Source: Gordonia namibiensis NBRC 108229 (GTDB lineage Bacteria; Actinomycetota; Actinomycetes; Mycobacteriales; Mycobacteriaceae). Taken from it: a DNA stretch of 64,000 nucleotides. The notes under the pieces were generated by a model. It was not told the origin of the DNA, ran no database searches, and was given only the letters and a program-made list of their open reading frames with translations. Below, piece after piece: positions 57,735 to 64,000 of this stretch. The stretch lies in the NCBI RefSeq assembly GCF_000298235.1, contig NZ_BAHE01000007.1:62001-126000 (forward strand). Reading direction: 5' to 3'. The position numbers and the translations under genes were made by a program. Numbering within the stretch: the stretch's first letter is position 1; each line of letters opens with the position of its first letter.

Positions 57735-59003
57735 ATGACCGACGACCGCGCTTCCGAGATCAGCGGCGTCGGCTCGGACTCACCAGGCTCCGCTGACTCA
57801 CGCGACAGCGTCTTCGCCTCGCTGCACATCCCCAACTACCGGCTCTTCTTCGCGGGGATGACGGTGTCGATGACCGGCTCGTGGATGCAGGCCACCGCTC
57901 AGGCCTGGCTGGTCCTGACCCTGAGCGGGTCGGCATCGATCCTGGGCTTGATCGTCGCCCTCCAGGCGCTGCCCGTGCTCCTGATCGGCCCCTACGCCGG
58001 AGTCATCGCCGACCGCGTCGACCGTCGGCGGCTGCTGACGATCCTGCAGGCGATGATGGGTCTGCTCGCCGCGGTCCTCGCCGCGCTCACTCTCGCCGGG
58101 GTGGTGGCGGTGTGGCATGTGGCCGTCCTCGCGGTGCTACTCGGCCTCGGACACGCCTTCGAGCAACCCGCGCGGCAGGCGTTCATCCACCAGATCGTCG
58201 GGAAATCGCTGATCCGTAATGCCGTCACCCTGAACTCGGTGATGGTCAACGCCGCCCGCGCGGTCGGCCCGGCGGTCGCCGGCGTCATCCTCACCCTCGT
58301 CGGGGCTGGTTGGTGTTTCGCGATCAATGCGGTCAGCTTCGTCGCGGTGGTCGCCTCGCTGATCGCGCTCGACAGCACGAAGATCACCCAGGAGACCCCG
58401 GTCCCCCGCGCCAAAGGGCAACTGCGTGAGGGCATCCGCTACGTTCGCGGCGTCCCGTCGCTGTGGATCCCGCTCGCCACGATGGCGCTGGTCGGCACCT
58501 TGGCGTACAACTTCCCGGTCACCCTCACCGCCGCCGCCGATTTCGTCTTCGACGGCGGGCCACAGGCTCTCGGCTTCATGACCTCGGCCATGGGAGTCGG
58601 CGCGGTGGTCGGCGGGCTCGTCGTCGCCGCGCGCGGCACCATCGGACTGCGGCCCCTCACGCTGGCCGCGTTCGGCTTCGGCGTCACCATCGCGGCAGCA
58701 GCGCTGGCCCCGAACCTCGTCACTGCCATCTGCGCGCTGTTCCTCGTCGGTTGGCTCAGCGTGACGTTCATGTCGACCGGCAACGCCACCCTGCAACTCA
58801 ACGCCGAACCCCAGATGCGGGGTCGGGTCATGGCCCTGTGGTCGGTGGCGTTCATGGGGTCGACGCCGATCGGCGGTCCGCTGATCGGCGCGGTCATCGA
58901 GGCCACCAATCCACGCGTGGGTCTGGGCGTCGGTGCCGCCGCATGTCTGGCCGCGGCGGTGCTCGCGTTCGTCGCCGCGAAACGCCTGCGGCCGGCCAGC
59001 TGA
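57735..59003 (+). CDS. MFS transporter (EntS/DHA3-like)
   Basis: A 422-residue protein with about 12 membrane spans. The start NYRLFFAGMTVSMTGSWMQATAQAWLVLTLSGSASILGLIVALQALPVLLIGPYAGVIADRVDRRRLL is the typical first part of enterobactin-exporter-like MFS proteins, with motif A as GVIADRVDRRR. Then GHAFEQPARQAFIHQIVGK and TLNSVMVNAARAVGPAVAGVIL follow. It probably exports a siderophore or another small molecule. No siderophore genes are near. Confidence 0.9.
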   Translation: MTDDRASEISGVGSDSPGSADSRDSVFASLHIPNYRLFFAGMTVSMTGSWMQATAQAWLVLTLSGSASILGLIVALQALPVLLIGPYAGVIADRVDRRRLLTILQAMMGLLAAVLAALTLAGVVAVWHVAVLAVLLGLGHAFEQPARQAFIHQIVGKSLIRNAVTLNSVMVNAARAVGPAVAGVILTLVGAGWCFAINAVSFVAVVASLIALDSTKITQETPVPRAKGQLREGIRYVRGVPSLWIPLATMALVGTLAYNFPVTLTAAADFVFDGGPQALGFMTSAMGVGAVVGGLVVAARGTIGLRPLTLAAFGFGVTIAAAALAPNLVTAICALFLVGWLSVTFMSTGNATLQLNAEPQMRGRVMALWSVAFMGSTPIGGPLIGAVIEATNPRVGLGVGAAACLAAAVLAFVAAKRLRPAS

Positions 59004-59046
59004 GCTGACCGGCTGCGTGCGAGGCTGGGTTCAGAGTGAGGGGTCC

Positions 59047-59373
59047 TCAGACCGCATCGCCCCCGTCGATGCTGCCGAAGTCGCCGACCGAGACGTTGCC
59101 CTCGTCGTCGACGGCGGTGTCGAACGTGCCGTCGCAGTCGGTGTCGGCGACCGCGATGTCGGTGTAACCGTCGCCATCGGAGTCTGCCTCGATCAGGTCG
59201 ATCGCGCCGTCTGAGTTGGTGTCGTAGGCGATCGAATCGGCCGAGCCGTCACCGTCGGTGTCCAGGACGGCGTCGGTGGTGCCGTCCCCGTCGATGTCTG
59301 CGAGAGCGGCGTCGACGAGACCATCGCCGTCGGTGTCGACCAGGACTGCGTCTGCGGGGATCTGGGTGCTCAT
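59047..59373 (-). CDS. Six-repeat DxDGD calcium-binding-like protein without signal peptide
   Basis: A 108-residue protein from ATG 59373, almost entirely made of repeats of the form D-[TIS]-[DN]-x-DG-x-x-D: DTDGDGLVD, DIDGDGTTD, DTDGDGSAD, DTNSDGAID, DSDGDGYTD and DTDCDGTFD, about 12-13 residues apart. The spacing and acidic ligands match the calcium loops of thrombospondin type 3 repeats, dockerins and EF-hands. It ends SVGDFGSIDGGDAV. No signal peptide or membrane span is visible. Net charge is strongly negative. It may be a calcium buffer or a protein exported by an unrecognised route. Function unknown. Confidence 0.75.
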   Translation of the reverse strand: MSTQIPADAVLVDTDGDGLVDAALADIDGDGTTDAVLDTDGDGSADSIAYDTNSDGAIDLIEADSDGDGYTDIAVADTDCDGTFDTAVDDEGNVSVGDFGSIDGGDAV

Positions 59374-59586
59374 GGGTGTTCCTCTCGATGGTGCCCGCCG
59401 GTGCGGGCTGTCTGCTGCGTTCGAATACTTGGAGGGGGTGCGGGCCGACAATGTTCCCGGCGGTCCCGGAGTCGTTCGGACGGCCGACCGGTCCGAACGC
59501 GCGCGTCCCGCGTGGAACTTTCGACAAATCAGCCCCGGCGTCTCAGCCCGGCCGCTAGCGTGGCTCACGTCACGATCGGAGGGGCG
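59374..59586. other. Divergent intergenic region
   Basis: A 213-bp gap between the minus-strand repeat protein and the plus-strand secreted protein. It contains GAGGAACACC (ribosome site of the repeat protein on the minus strand) and GGAGGGGCG just ahead of ATG 59587. No clear operator was found. Confidence 0.4.
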
Positions 59587-61155
59587 ATGACGCCAGATCG
59601 ATTCACTGTGTCCACCGCACGACGGCGATTGCACGCGATCACCTGTCTGGCCGCGGGGGCACTCCTCGCGTCGACGATGTTGGTGTCGGCACCGGCGAGC
59701 GCCGCGAACCATTGGTTCCCCGACATCTCCGACACTTCTGTTCCCAAGGCCGAGTGTGGTCCGGGCTCCAAGCCGGAACCGGGCCTGCAGGGCGACGTCA
59801 GTGCCGAGGACCGACAGTCGGGCCGAAGCAAACAGGGTTACAACTGCAACCTGACCAAGCTCGGCAACGTCACCGGTGCGGGCGGCGGCATCGTGTCGGC
59901 ATCCTTCGAGCACTGCAGTTACACCGGAAGCCTGTTCCCCGGCAACAACTTCCTGCCCCAACCGGGCGTCCAGGTCATCGACGCCTCGAATCCCCGGAAG
60001 CCAAAGGTCGTCGGGTCGCTGACGGATGCGGCGATGCGCGGCGGCACCTGGGAGACATTGAAAGTCAACAAGAAACGCAAGCTCCTCGCTGCGACCGGTG
60101 TGCCACTGGTATGGGGCGCCGGCTTTTTCGCGGTCTACGACATCTCCGATTGCACCCGCCCCAAACTGCTCAACGCCCGCGGCGGCGGCATCGCCTACCC
60201 CATCCCCTTCACCTCGCATGAGGGCGGCTGGTCACCGGACGGCCGAACCTACTGGGCGTCGGGCATCGCGCCTGGTCATCTGAGCGCGATCGACGTCGCC
60301 GACCCGCGGAACCCGAGGGTGATCTGGCAGGGACTGCACAGCTTCCTCGGCCACGGTTTCGGCATCACCCCCGACGGCAACCGGATGTACCTGTCGAACA
60401 TGGCGGGCGTCACCGTCCTCGACATCAGCGCAGTGCAGCGTCGTGCGCCGTATCCGCAGGTCCCGCACGTGGCTGCATACCTGTGGCCGGACGGCCAGCT
60501 CAACCAGCACTCGATTCCGATCACCTATCGCGGCACGCCCCACATCATCACGGCCGACGAGGGTGGCTCGGGCGGCGTGAAGATCTTCGACGTCGCCCGG
60601 GTGAACAAACCGCGTTACGCCGCACAGCTCAAACTCGAGATCAACCTGCCCGAACACCTGGACACCCAGTTCCGTTCGTCCATGGGCGGTTCGTTGTTCG
60701 GCAGCAACCCGCACTATTGCGCGGTCGACCGCCCGAACGATCCGACGGCGCTGGCGTGCGCATGGGAGTCGTCCGGCATCCGCGTGTTCGACATCCGGGA
60801 CTTCTCCGCCATCAAGGAGATCGCCTACTACAACCCGCCGGCGCAGAAGGGCGCCACCGCGATGACCCGACCCAACTCGCCGCATGTGCTCGGGTCGATC
60901 ATCGGCGCACCGGGCATCGAAATCCTCAGCCTCGGAATGTCTCTCGCGAACGGGAAAGCCAAGCTGAACGAGATGATCGGTCCGCGCATGGGCATGGTCG
61001 TCGGGGGTGACATGGCCACCGACTGGTGCTTCTCCCCGCCGGAGTTCCACGGCAACAAGATCCTGACGACCTGTGCCGACGGCGGCTTCTACGCCCTCGA
61101 GTTGAGCAACCGGGTCTACACCCCACCGCCGGATCAGTATTCCTTCCTCGGATGA
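59587..61155 (+). CDS. Secreted LVIVD-repeat beta-propeller protein
   Basis: A 522-residue protein with GGAGGGG before ATG 59587. A signal peptide is clear (RRRLHAITCLAAGALLASTMLVSAPASAANHW, cut near residue 39). The mature part has LVIVD-type beta-propeller blades, seen in PGVQVIDASNPRKPKVVGSL, FFAVYDISDCTRPKLL, HLSAIDVADPRNPRVIWQGL, GVTVLDISAVQ, GVKIFDVARVNKPRYAAQLK and GIRVFDIRDFSAIKEI. Cysteines (near KAECGPG, YNCNL, EHCSY, HYCAV, LACAW, DWCFS, TTCAD) suggest disulfides outside the cell. It is coupled to the DUF305 gene by ATGA. Exported structural or binding protein; no enzyme activity can be assigned. Confidence 0.85.
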   Translation: MTPDRFTVSTARRRLHAITCLAAGALLASTMLVSAPASAANHWFPDISDTSVPKAECGPGSKPEPGLQGDVSAEDRQSGRSKQGYNCNLTKLGNVTGAGGGIVSASFEHCSYTGSLFPGNNFLPQPGVQVIDASNPRKPKVVGSLTDAAMRGGTWETLKVNKKRKLLAATGVPLVWGAGFFAVYDISDCTRPKLLNARGGGIAYPIPFTSHEGGWSPDGRTYWASGIAPGHLSAIDVADPRNPRVIWQGLHSFLGHGFGITPDGNRMYLSNMAGVTVLDISAVQRRAPYPQVPHVAAYLWPDGQLNQHSIPITYRGTPHIITADEGGSGGVKIFDVARVNKPRYAAQLKLEINLPEHLDTQFRSSMGGSLFGSNPHYCAVDRPNDPTALACAWESSGIRVFDIRDFSAIKEIAYYNPPAQKGATAMTRPNSPHVLGSIIGAPGIEILSLGMSLANGKAKLNEMIGPRMGMVVGGDMATDWCFSPPEFHGNKILTTCADGGFYALELSNRVYTPPPDQYSFLG

Positions 61156-61820
61156 CCACCAAGCAGCGGCCCGCGTGGCTGCAGATCGCCGGGCCGGCCT
61201 CGCTGGCCGTCCTGCTCGTGGCGATCGGCGTCGTCGTCGGTTCGGTGTGGTCGCCCGGCTCGCGGGACGACGTGAAGGCGATGAGTGCCGCCGACATCGG
61301 CTTCGCGCAGGACATGTCGACCCATCACGATCAGGCGCTCCTGATGGCCCGCACGATTCTCGCCGCACCCGGCGTGGACCCGACGATCCGCGGCCTGGCC
61401 GATCAGCTCGTCGTCGCTCAGTCTGCGGAGAGCGCGACCATGCGCGGTTGGCTGCAGTTCTTCGAGCTGCCCCTGACCTCGGATGAGCCGATGTCGTGGA
61501 TGTCCCACGGTGATTCGCACGCACACGGTGATCTCTCAGCGGACATGCCTGACGCCCCACTCATGCCGGGTATGGCGAGCACCGACGAACTCGGCCGGCT
61601 CGCCACACTCAGCGGCGATGAGGCCGAGAAACTGTTCCTACAGTTGATGATCCGACACCATCGCGGCGGACTGGAGATGGCGCAAGCGGCGTACAACGAC
61701 GACCGTTCCGGCCCGGCGACCAAGCAACTCGCCCTGAACATGCTCGGCGATCAGGGCAACGAGATCGGCCAGATGTCGATGCTCCTGAAAGAGCGCGGTG
61801 CCGAACCCCTGCCCACCTGA
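61152..61820 (+). CDS. Membrane-anchored DUF305 protein
   Basis: A 222-residue protein starting at ATG 61152. One hydrophobic segment (about 11-34) anchors it with the rest outside. Two ferritin-like DUF305 halves follow: DIGFAQDMSTHHDQALLMARTIL and LFLQLMIRHHRGGLEMAQAAY, each with the HHxx metal motif. Between them lies a His/Met-rich stretch (MSWMSHGDSHAHGDLSADMPDAPLMPGM), suitable for binding copper. DUF305 proteins are linked to copper handling. It is coupled to the secreted propeller protein, so the two may act together at the envelope. Confidence 0.88.
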   Translation: MTTKQRPAWLQIAGPASLAVLLVAIGVVVGSVWSPGSRDDVKAMSAADIGFAQDMSTHHDQALLMARTILAAPGVDPTIRGLADQLVVAQSAESATMRGWLQFFELPLTSDEPMSWMSHGDSHAHGDLSADMPDAPLMPGMASTDELGRLATLSGDEAEKLFLQLMIRHHRGGLEMAQAAYNDDRSGPATKQLALNMLGDQGNEIGQMSMLLKERGAEPLPT

Positions 61821-61843
61821 ACGGTTCTCGCGTTCCCACGCTC

Positions 61844-62341
61844 TCAGTCGGTCTTGGGATGCAGCATGAACATCTCCCAGACCTCTTTCTGGTCGACGGC
61901 CCACGGGTCGTAGACGAAGGGTGCGTGCCGCAAGGCCATGCCGGCTTTCCGCGGGGTTCGGTTGGCCTTGAAACCGTTGCAGGACTTGCACGCCGCGACC
62001 TGGTTGCCGAACGTGCTCGGGCCGCCCTGAGATACGGGGACGATGTGATCCACGGTGTCGGCCGGGCCGTCGCAGTAGGCGCAGATCCATTGGTCGCGCC
62101 GCAGGATCGTCGCATTGGAAGCATAGGAATCCATCGTCTTGCCTGCGTACGGGCGGTAGGCGTCCCGCTTGATGGCCACCACCTTGTGGATGGGCAACGA
62201 GAGGGTCGGCGAATGGACGACGCGCACCAAGGGGGTGCCCTCGACGTTGCGTGCGACCTCGGTGGTCAGCAGGACGGCGGCGCGACGCCAGGTGACGCGC
62301 GCGAGGATCTGTAATCCGGCATTCGTGACGAAGATGGTCAT
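61844..62341 (-). CDS. HNH endonuclease-domain protein
   Basis: A 165-residue protein from ATG 62341, with GAGGAG upstream; the frame could extend to 62392 but no ribosome site is there. The HNH fold is in the second half: CAYCDGPADTVDHIVPVSQGGPSTFGNQVAACKSCNGFKANRTPR, with CxxC and CxxC zinc knuckles around the DHIVP motif. The N-terminal half (about 1-70) is of the type seen in the many stand-alone HNH proteins of actinobacteria (VAIKRDAYRPYAG). No intron, intein or phage genes surround it. Probably a nuclease of unknown target. Confidence 0.88.
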   Translation of the reverse strand: MTIFVTNAGLQILARVTWRRAAVLLTTEVARNVEGTPLVRVVHSPTLSLPIHKVVAIKRDAYRPYAGKTMDSYASNATILRRDQWICAYCDGPADTVDHIVPVSQGGPSTFGNQVAACKSCNGFKANRTPRKAGMALRHAPFVYDPWAVDQKEVWEMFMLHPKTD

Positions 62342-62676
62342 GGATACTCCTCGATGCGTGGGCGAGTGAGCGCGCCGACCATCGAGGTTCACGACCTCAG
62401 GAACTGGTGACGCTGGATGTGATTGGTCCGGACCGGGTTCGGGCTGGTAGCCCGTACCGGCAGCCGGGGTCGGTCATCCGCCACTCGCGAACGAACACCG
62501 CCGTACCGATCGACATCTGCGCCACCTCCTTTCAGCACTCGTCTGGCCTGCTGTTCGCCACGATAACCGCGGTCAGCGCAGCCTGCCACCGTTTATGCCG
62601 CGTGTTCGCGGATGTTCACGTGCGCAATACAAGGCGTTCGCACAGCTGACGAAGGTCCCAGCGGTATCGTCGCGAC
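62342..62676. other. 335-bp intergenic region without a convincing gene
   Basis: Between the divergent HNH and small membrane-protein genes. A short open frame (62407-62649, plus) has no ribosome site and no protein-like composition. The region ends in TATCGT (62665-62670), 6 bases before GTG 62677, a candidate leaderless -10. No operator or RNA gene was recognised. Confidence 0.4.
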
Positions 62677-63027
62677 GTGCCGGACACCAGCGACAACCTC
62701 GACGGGGGCGATCTCGCGGCGTCGATACTGCTCTGGGTACTCCACGTCCCGCTCGCTCTGCTGACGTTCGTCGTCGCGGCGTTCACGGCATTCGTCACGG
62801 ACCCGTGCGGTTACGAGCCCTGCGGTGACCCGCGGTGGACCCAGGTCGCGGACGCGACCGCGATCATAGCGGCGATCGTGCTGTGGACTGGGTCGTTGGC
62901 GCTCGGAATCCGACGTTTGCGACGCCGTGACCGCGCCTGGCCCGTAGCCGCGTGGGCATGTGCTCTACAGCTGCTCATGATCCCGATCGTGATCGCGATC
63001 GGAAACCAGGCCGGCCCCGTCAGCTGA
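62677..63027 (+). CDS. Small membrane protein with about three spans
   Basis: A 116-residue protein starting at GTG 62677. The first 12 residues are acidic; then come three hydrophobic segments (about 13-40, 58-78 and 89-110). The loop after the first contains CGYEPCGDPRW, two cysteines that could form a disulfide outside. The loop before the third is basic (RRLRRRDR), predicting that it faces inward. No family recognised. A perfect hairpin overlaps its stop codon. Confidence 0.7.
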   Translation: MPDTSDNLDGGDLAASILLWVLHVPLALLTFVVAAFTAFVTDPCGYEPCGDPRWTQVADATAIIAAIVLWTGSLALGIRRLRRRDRAWPVAAWACALQLLMIPIVIAIGNQAGPVS

Positions 63028-63043
63028 CAGCTGACGGGGCCGG
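63011..63043. terminator. 15-bp perfect hairpin between convergent genes
   Basis: CCGGCCCCGTCAGCT, GAC, AGCTGACGGGGCCGG. The stem covers the stop codon of the small membrane protein and lies 17 bp before the end of the minus-strand crotonase gene. Without a T-run, but strong and placed between convergent genes, so likely a bidirectional terminator. Confidence 0.7.
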
Positions 63044-63059
63044 ACCTGAACGGCTGAGC

Positions 63060-63926
63060 TCAGAAGATGTCGGGCAGATCCTCCGACACCTTGTTCGGGT
63101 ACGTCGCCGGTCGCTTCTCCAGGAACGACATGACGCCCTCGTAGACGTCACCAGACTGGCCGCGGTAGAAGATCGCCTTCGAGTCGGCGTGGTGGGCGTC
63201 GAGCGGGCTGGGCGCGCCGGCCATCCGCCACAGCAGCTGACGGGTCAGGGCGGCCGAGACGGGGGCGCTGTTCGCCGTCATCTCGCGGGCGACGGCGATC
63301 GCGGTCTCGAGCACCTTCTCCTTGGGCACGACCTGCTGGATCAGTCCACGCTCGAGCGCCTCGTCGACCTGCACCATCTTGGCGCCGACCGTCCACTGCA
63401 GAGCCGTCGGCAGACCGACGAGCCGCGGGAGGAACCAGCTCGACGCCGCTTCCGGGACGAGGCCGCGGGCGGCGAAGACGAAGCCGAATTTCGCATCCTC
63501 GGAAGCGATCCGGACGTCGGCGGGCAGGGTCATGGTGACACCGACGCCGGCCGAGGGGCCGTTGATCGCGGCGATGACCGGCTTGAGCGAGGCGAACATG
63601 CGCAGCGTCAGCTTGCCACCCTCGTCGGCCGGGACCTCGTCGCCCTCGACCACCGAGGACGCGTCGAAGGTCGAGCCGCCCGCTTCGAGGTCGGCCCCGG
63701 CGCAGAACGCCCGGCCGGTGCCGGTGAGCACCACTGCGCGCACCGAGTCGTCGGCGTCGGTCTCGTCGAAGGCCGCCCGCAACTCCTCGCCCATCTGCAG
63801 GGTGAAGGCGTTGAGCCGGTCGGGGCGGTTCAGCCTAAAGATGGCGATCTCGCCGTCCCGCTCGACGGTGATGGTGGGCTCGGCCTGCGTGGCCTTACGG
63901 CCGACCTCTGATGTATCGCTCGTCAC
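63060..63926 (-). CDS. Enoyl-CoA hydratase (crotonase) family protein
   Basis: A 288-residue crotonase. Oxyanion hole: TGTGRAFCAGADLEAGG and NGPSAGVGVTMTLPADVRIASEDAKFGFVFAARGLVPEAASSWFLPRLVG. The Glu in VPEAASSW aligns with the catalytic Glu of hydratases and isomerases such as delta3-delta2-enoyl-CoA isomerase; the first acid is not evident (FVFAARG). The C-terminus (SPLDAHHADSKAIFYRGQSGDVYEGVMSFLEKRPATYPNKVSEDLPDIF) is typical of EchA enzymes in Mycobacteriales. No link to the steroid genes is visible. Minus-strand terminal gene of the window. Confidence 0.9.
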   Translation of the reverse strand: MTSDTSEVGRKATQAEPTITVERDGEIAIFRLNRPDRLNAFTLQMGEELRAAFDETDADDSVRAVVLTGTGRAFCAGADLEAGGSTFDASSVVEGDEVPADEGGKLTLRMFASLKPVIAAINGPSAGVGVTMTLPADVRIASEDAKFGFVFAARGLVPEAASSWFLPRLVGLPTALQWTVGAKMVQVDEALERGLIQQVVPKEKVLETAIAVAREMTANSAPVSAALTRQLLWRMAGAPSPLDAHHADSKAIFYRGQSGDVYEGVMSFLEKRPATYPNKVSEDLPDIF

Positions 63927-64000
63927 AGTGATCGATGGTATCCACCACTGTCACACCTGCCACGGGCAGGCAACACAAAGAGCGGCGGCGCCACCCTCTC
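63927..64000. other. Upstream region of the last crotonase, window edge
   Basis: 74 bp ahead of the minus-strand crotonase at 63060-63926. Nothing else is recognisable here. Confidence 0.4.

Noticed and set aside
61844-62341. HNH gene as part of an intron, phage or restriction system
   Set aside because: No reverse transcriptase, integrase, terminase, methylase or split gene is nearby; stand-alone HNH proteins are common in actinobacteria.
1-64000. tRNA, rRNA, CRISPR arrays, insertion sequences, origins and attachment sites
   Set aside because: Looked for by eye; no cloverleaf, spaced direct repeats with spacers, transposase motifs or DnaA-box clusters were found. The gaps are short and mostly explained by promoters and terminators.

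Overview
This is a high-GC chromosomal segment from a mycolic-acid actinobacterium of the Mycobacteriales, most like Gordonia or Rhodococcus. The grounds are strong GC third-position bias, many GTG starts, ATGA/GTGA stop-start overlaps, an Ag85-type mycolyltransferase-like esterase, and orthologues of the mycobacterial cholesterol regulon (KstR, FadE34, FadE28/29, ChsH1/H2, Ltp2, KstD, ChsH3) that can be recognised by sequence. The genus is an inference. No tRNA, rRNA, CRISPR array, transposase or prophage was seen.

Region A (1-20.3 kb) is catabolic. A PadR-type regulator and two Dabb-like proteins come first. Then a minus-strand run of 12 genes (about 16.3 down to 2.7 kb) is almost entirely coupled by 4-bp overlaps or short gaps, with an alpha/beta hydrolase just beyond it. 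It encodes a KshB-like reductase, KshA-like Rieske oxygenase, HsaA-like monooxygenase, HsaC-like extradiol dioxygenase, a PAMO/steroid-type Baeyer-Villiger monooxygenase (BVMO), an HSL-type esterase, two SDRs, a second (HAPMO-type) BVMO, a KstD-family dehydrogenase, an HsaB-like flavin reductase, a small CxxC protein and an HsaD-like C-C hydrolase. A divergent IclR regulator sits upstream, followed by a KstD1-type dehydrogenase, a VOC protein and an SDR. Together these look like a self-contained kit for removing an acetyl-type side chain and then opening rings A/B of a steroid or steroid-like polycycle.

Region B (20.3-26.3 kb) is a plus-strand, translationally coupled operon: crotonase, two acyl-CoA dehydrogenases, CaiB/BaiF CoA-transferase, GntR/FCD regulator and HSL hydrolase, for acyl-CoA breakdown of an unknown acid.

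Region C (26.3-31.8 kb, minus) holds a P450 with its own [2Fe-2S] ferredoxin and ferredoxin reductase, an SDR, an SMP-30-type lactonase and a SnoaL-like protein.

Region D (31.9-35.0 kb, plus) has a ketosteroid isomerase-like protein, KstD and the ChsH3-type hydratase; kstD is preceded by twin KstR boxes. Two transporters and small proteins follow (35-39 kb), ending in a palindromic repeat cluster.

Region E (39.3-49.0 kb) is the KstR-controlled side-chain locus: acyl-CoA synthetase, Ltp2, ChsH1, ChsH2, FadE29 and FadE28 (the igr operon), then FadE34 divergent from kstR, with KstR boxes ahead of fadE28 and in the fadE34/kstR gap.

Region F (49-64 kb) is more mixed: MaoC hydratase, Ag85-like esterase, SDRs, crotonases (one with a degenerate extra domain), an apparently domain-permuted CoA-transferase, amidohydrolase, MFS exporter, a DxDGD-repeat protein, a secreted LVIVD protein coupled to a DUF305 protein, an HNH endonuclease and a final crotonase.
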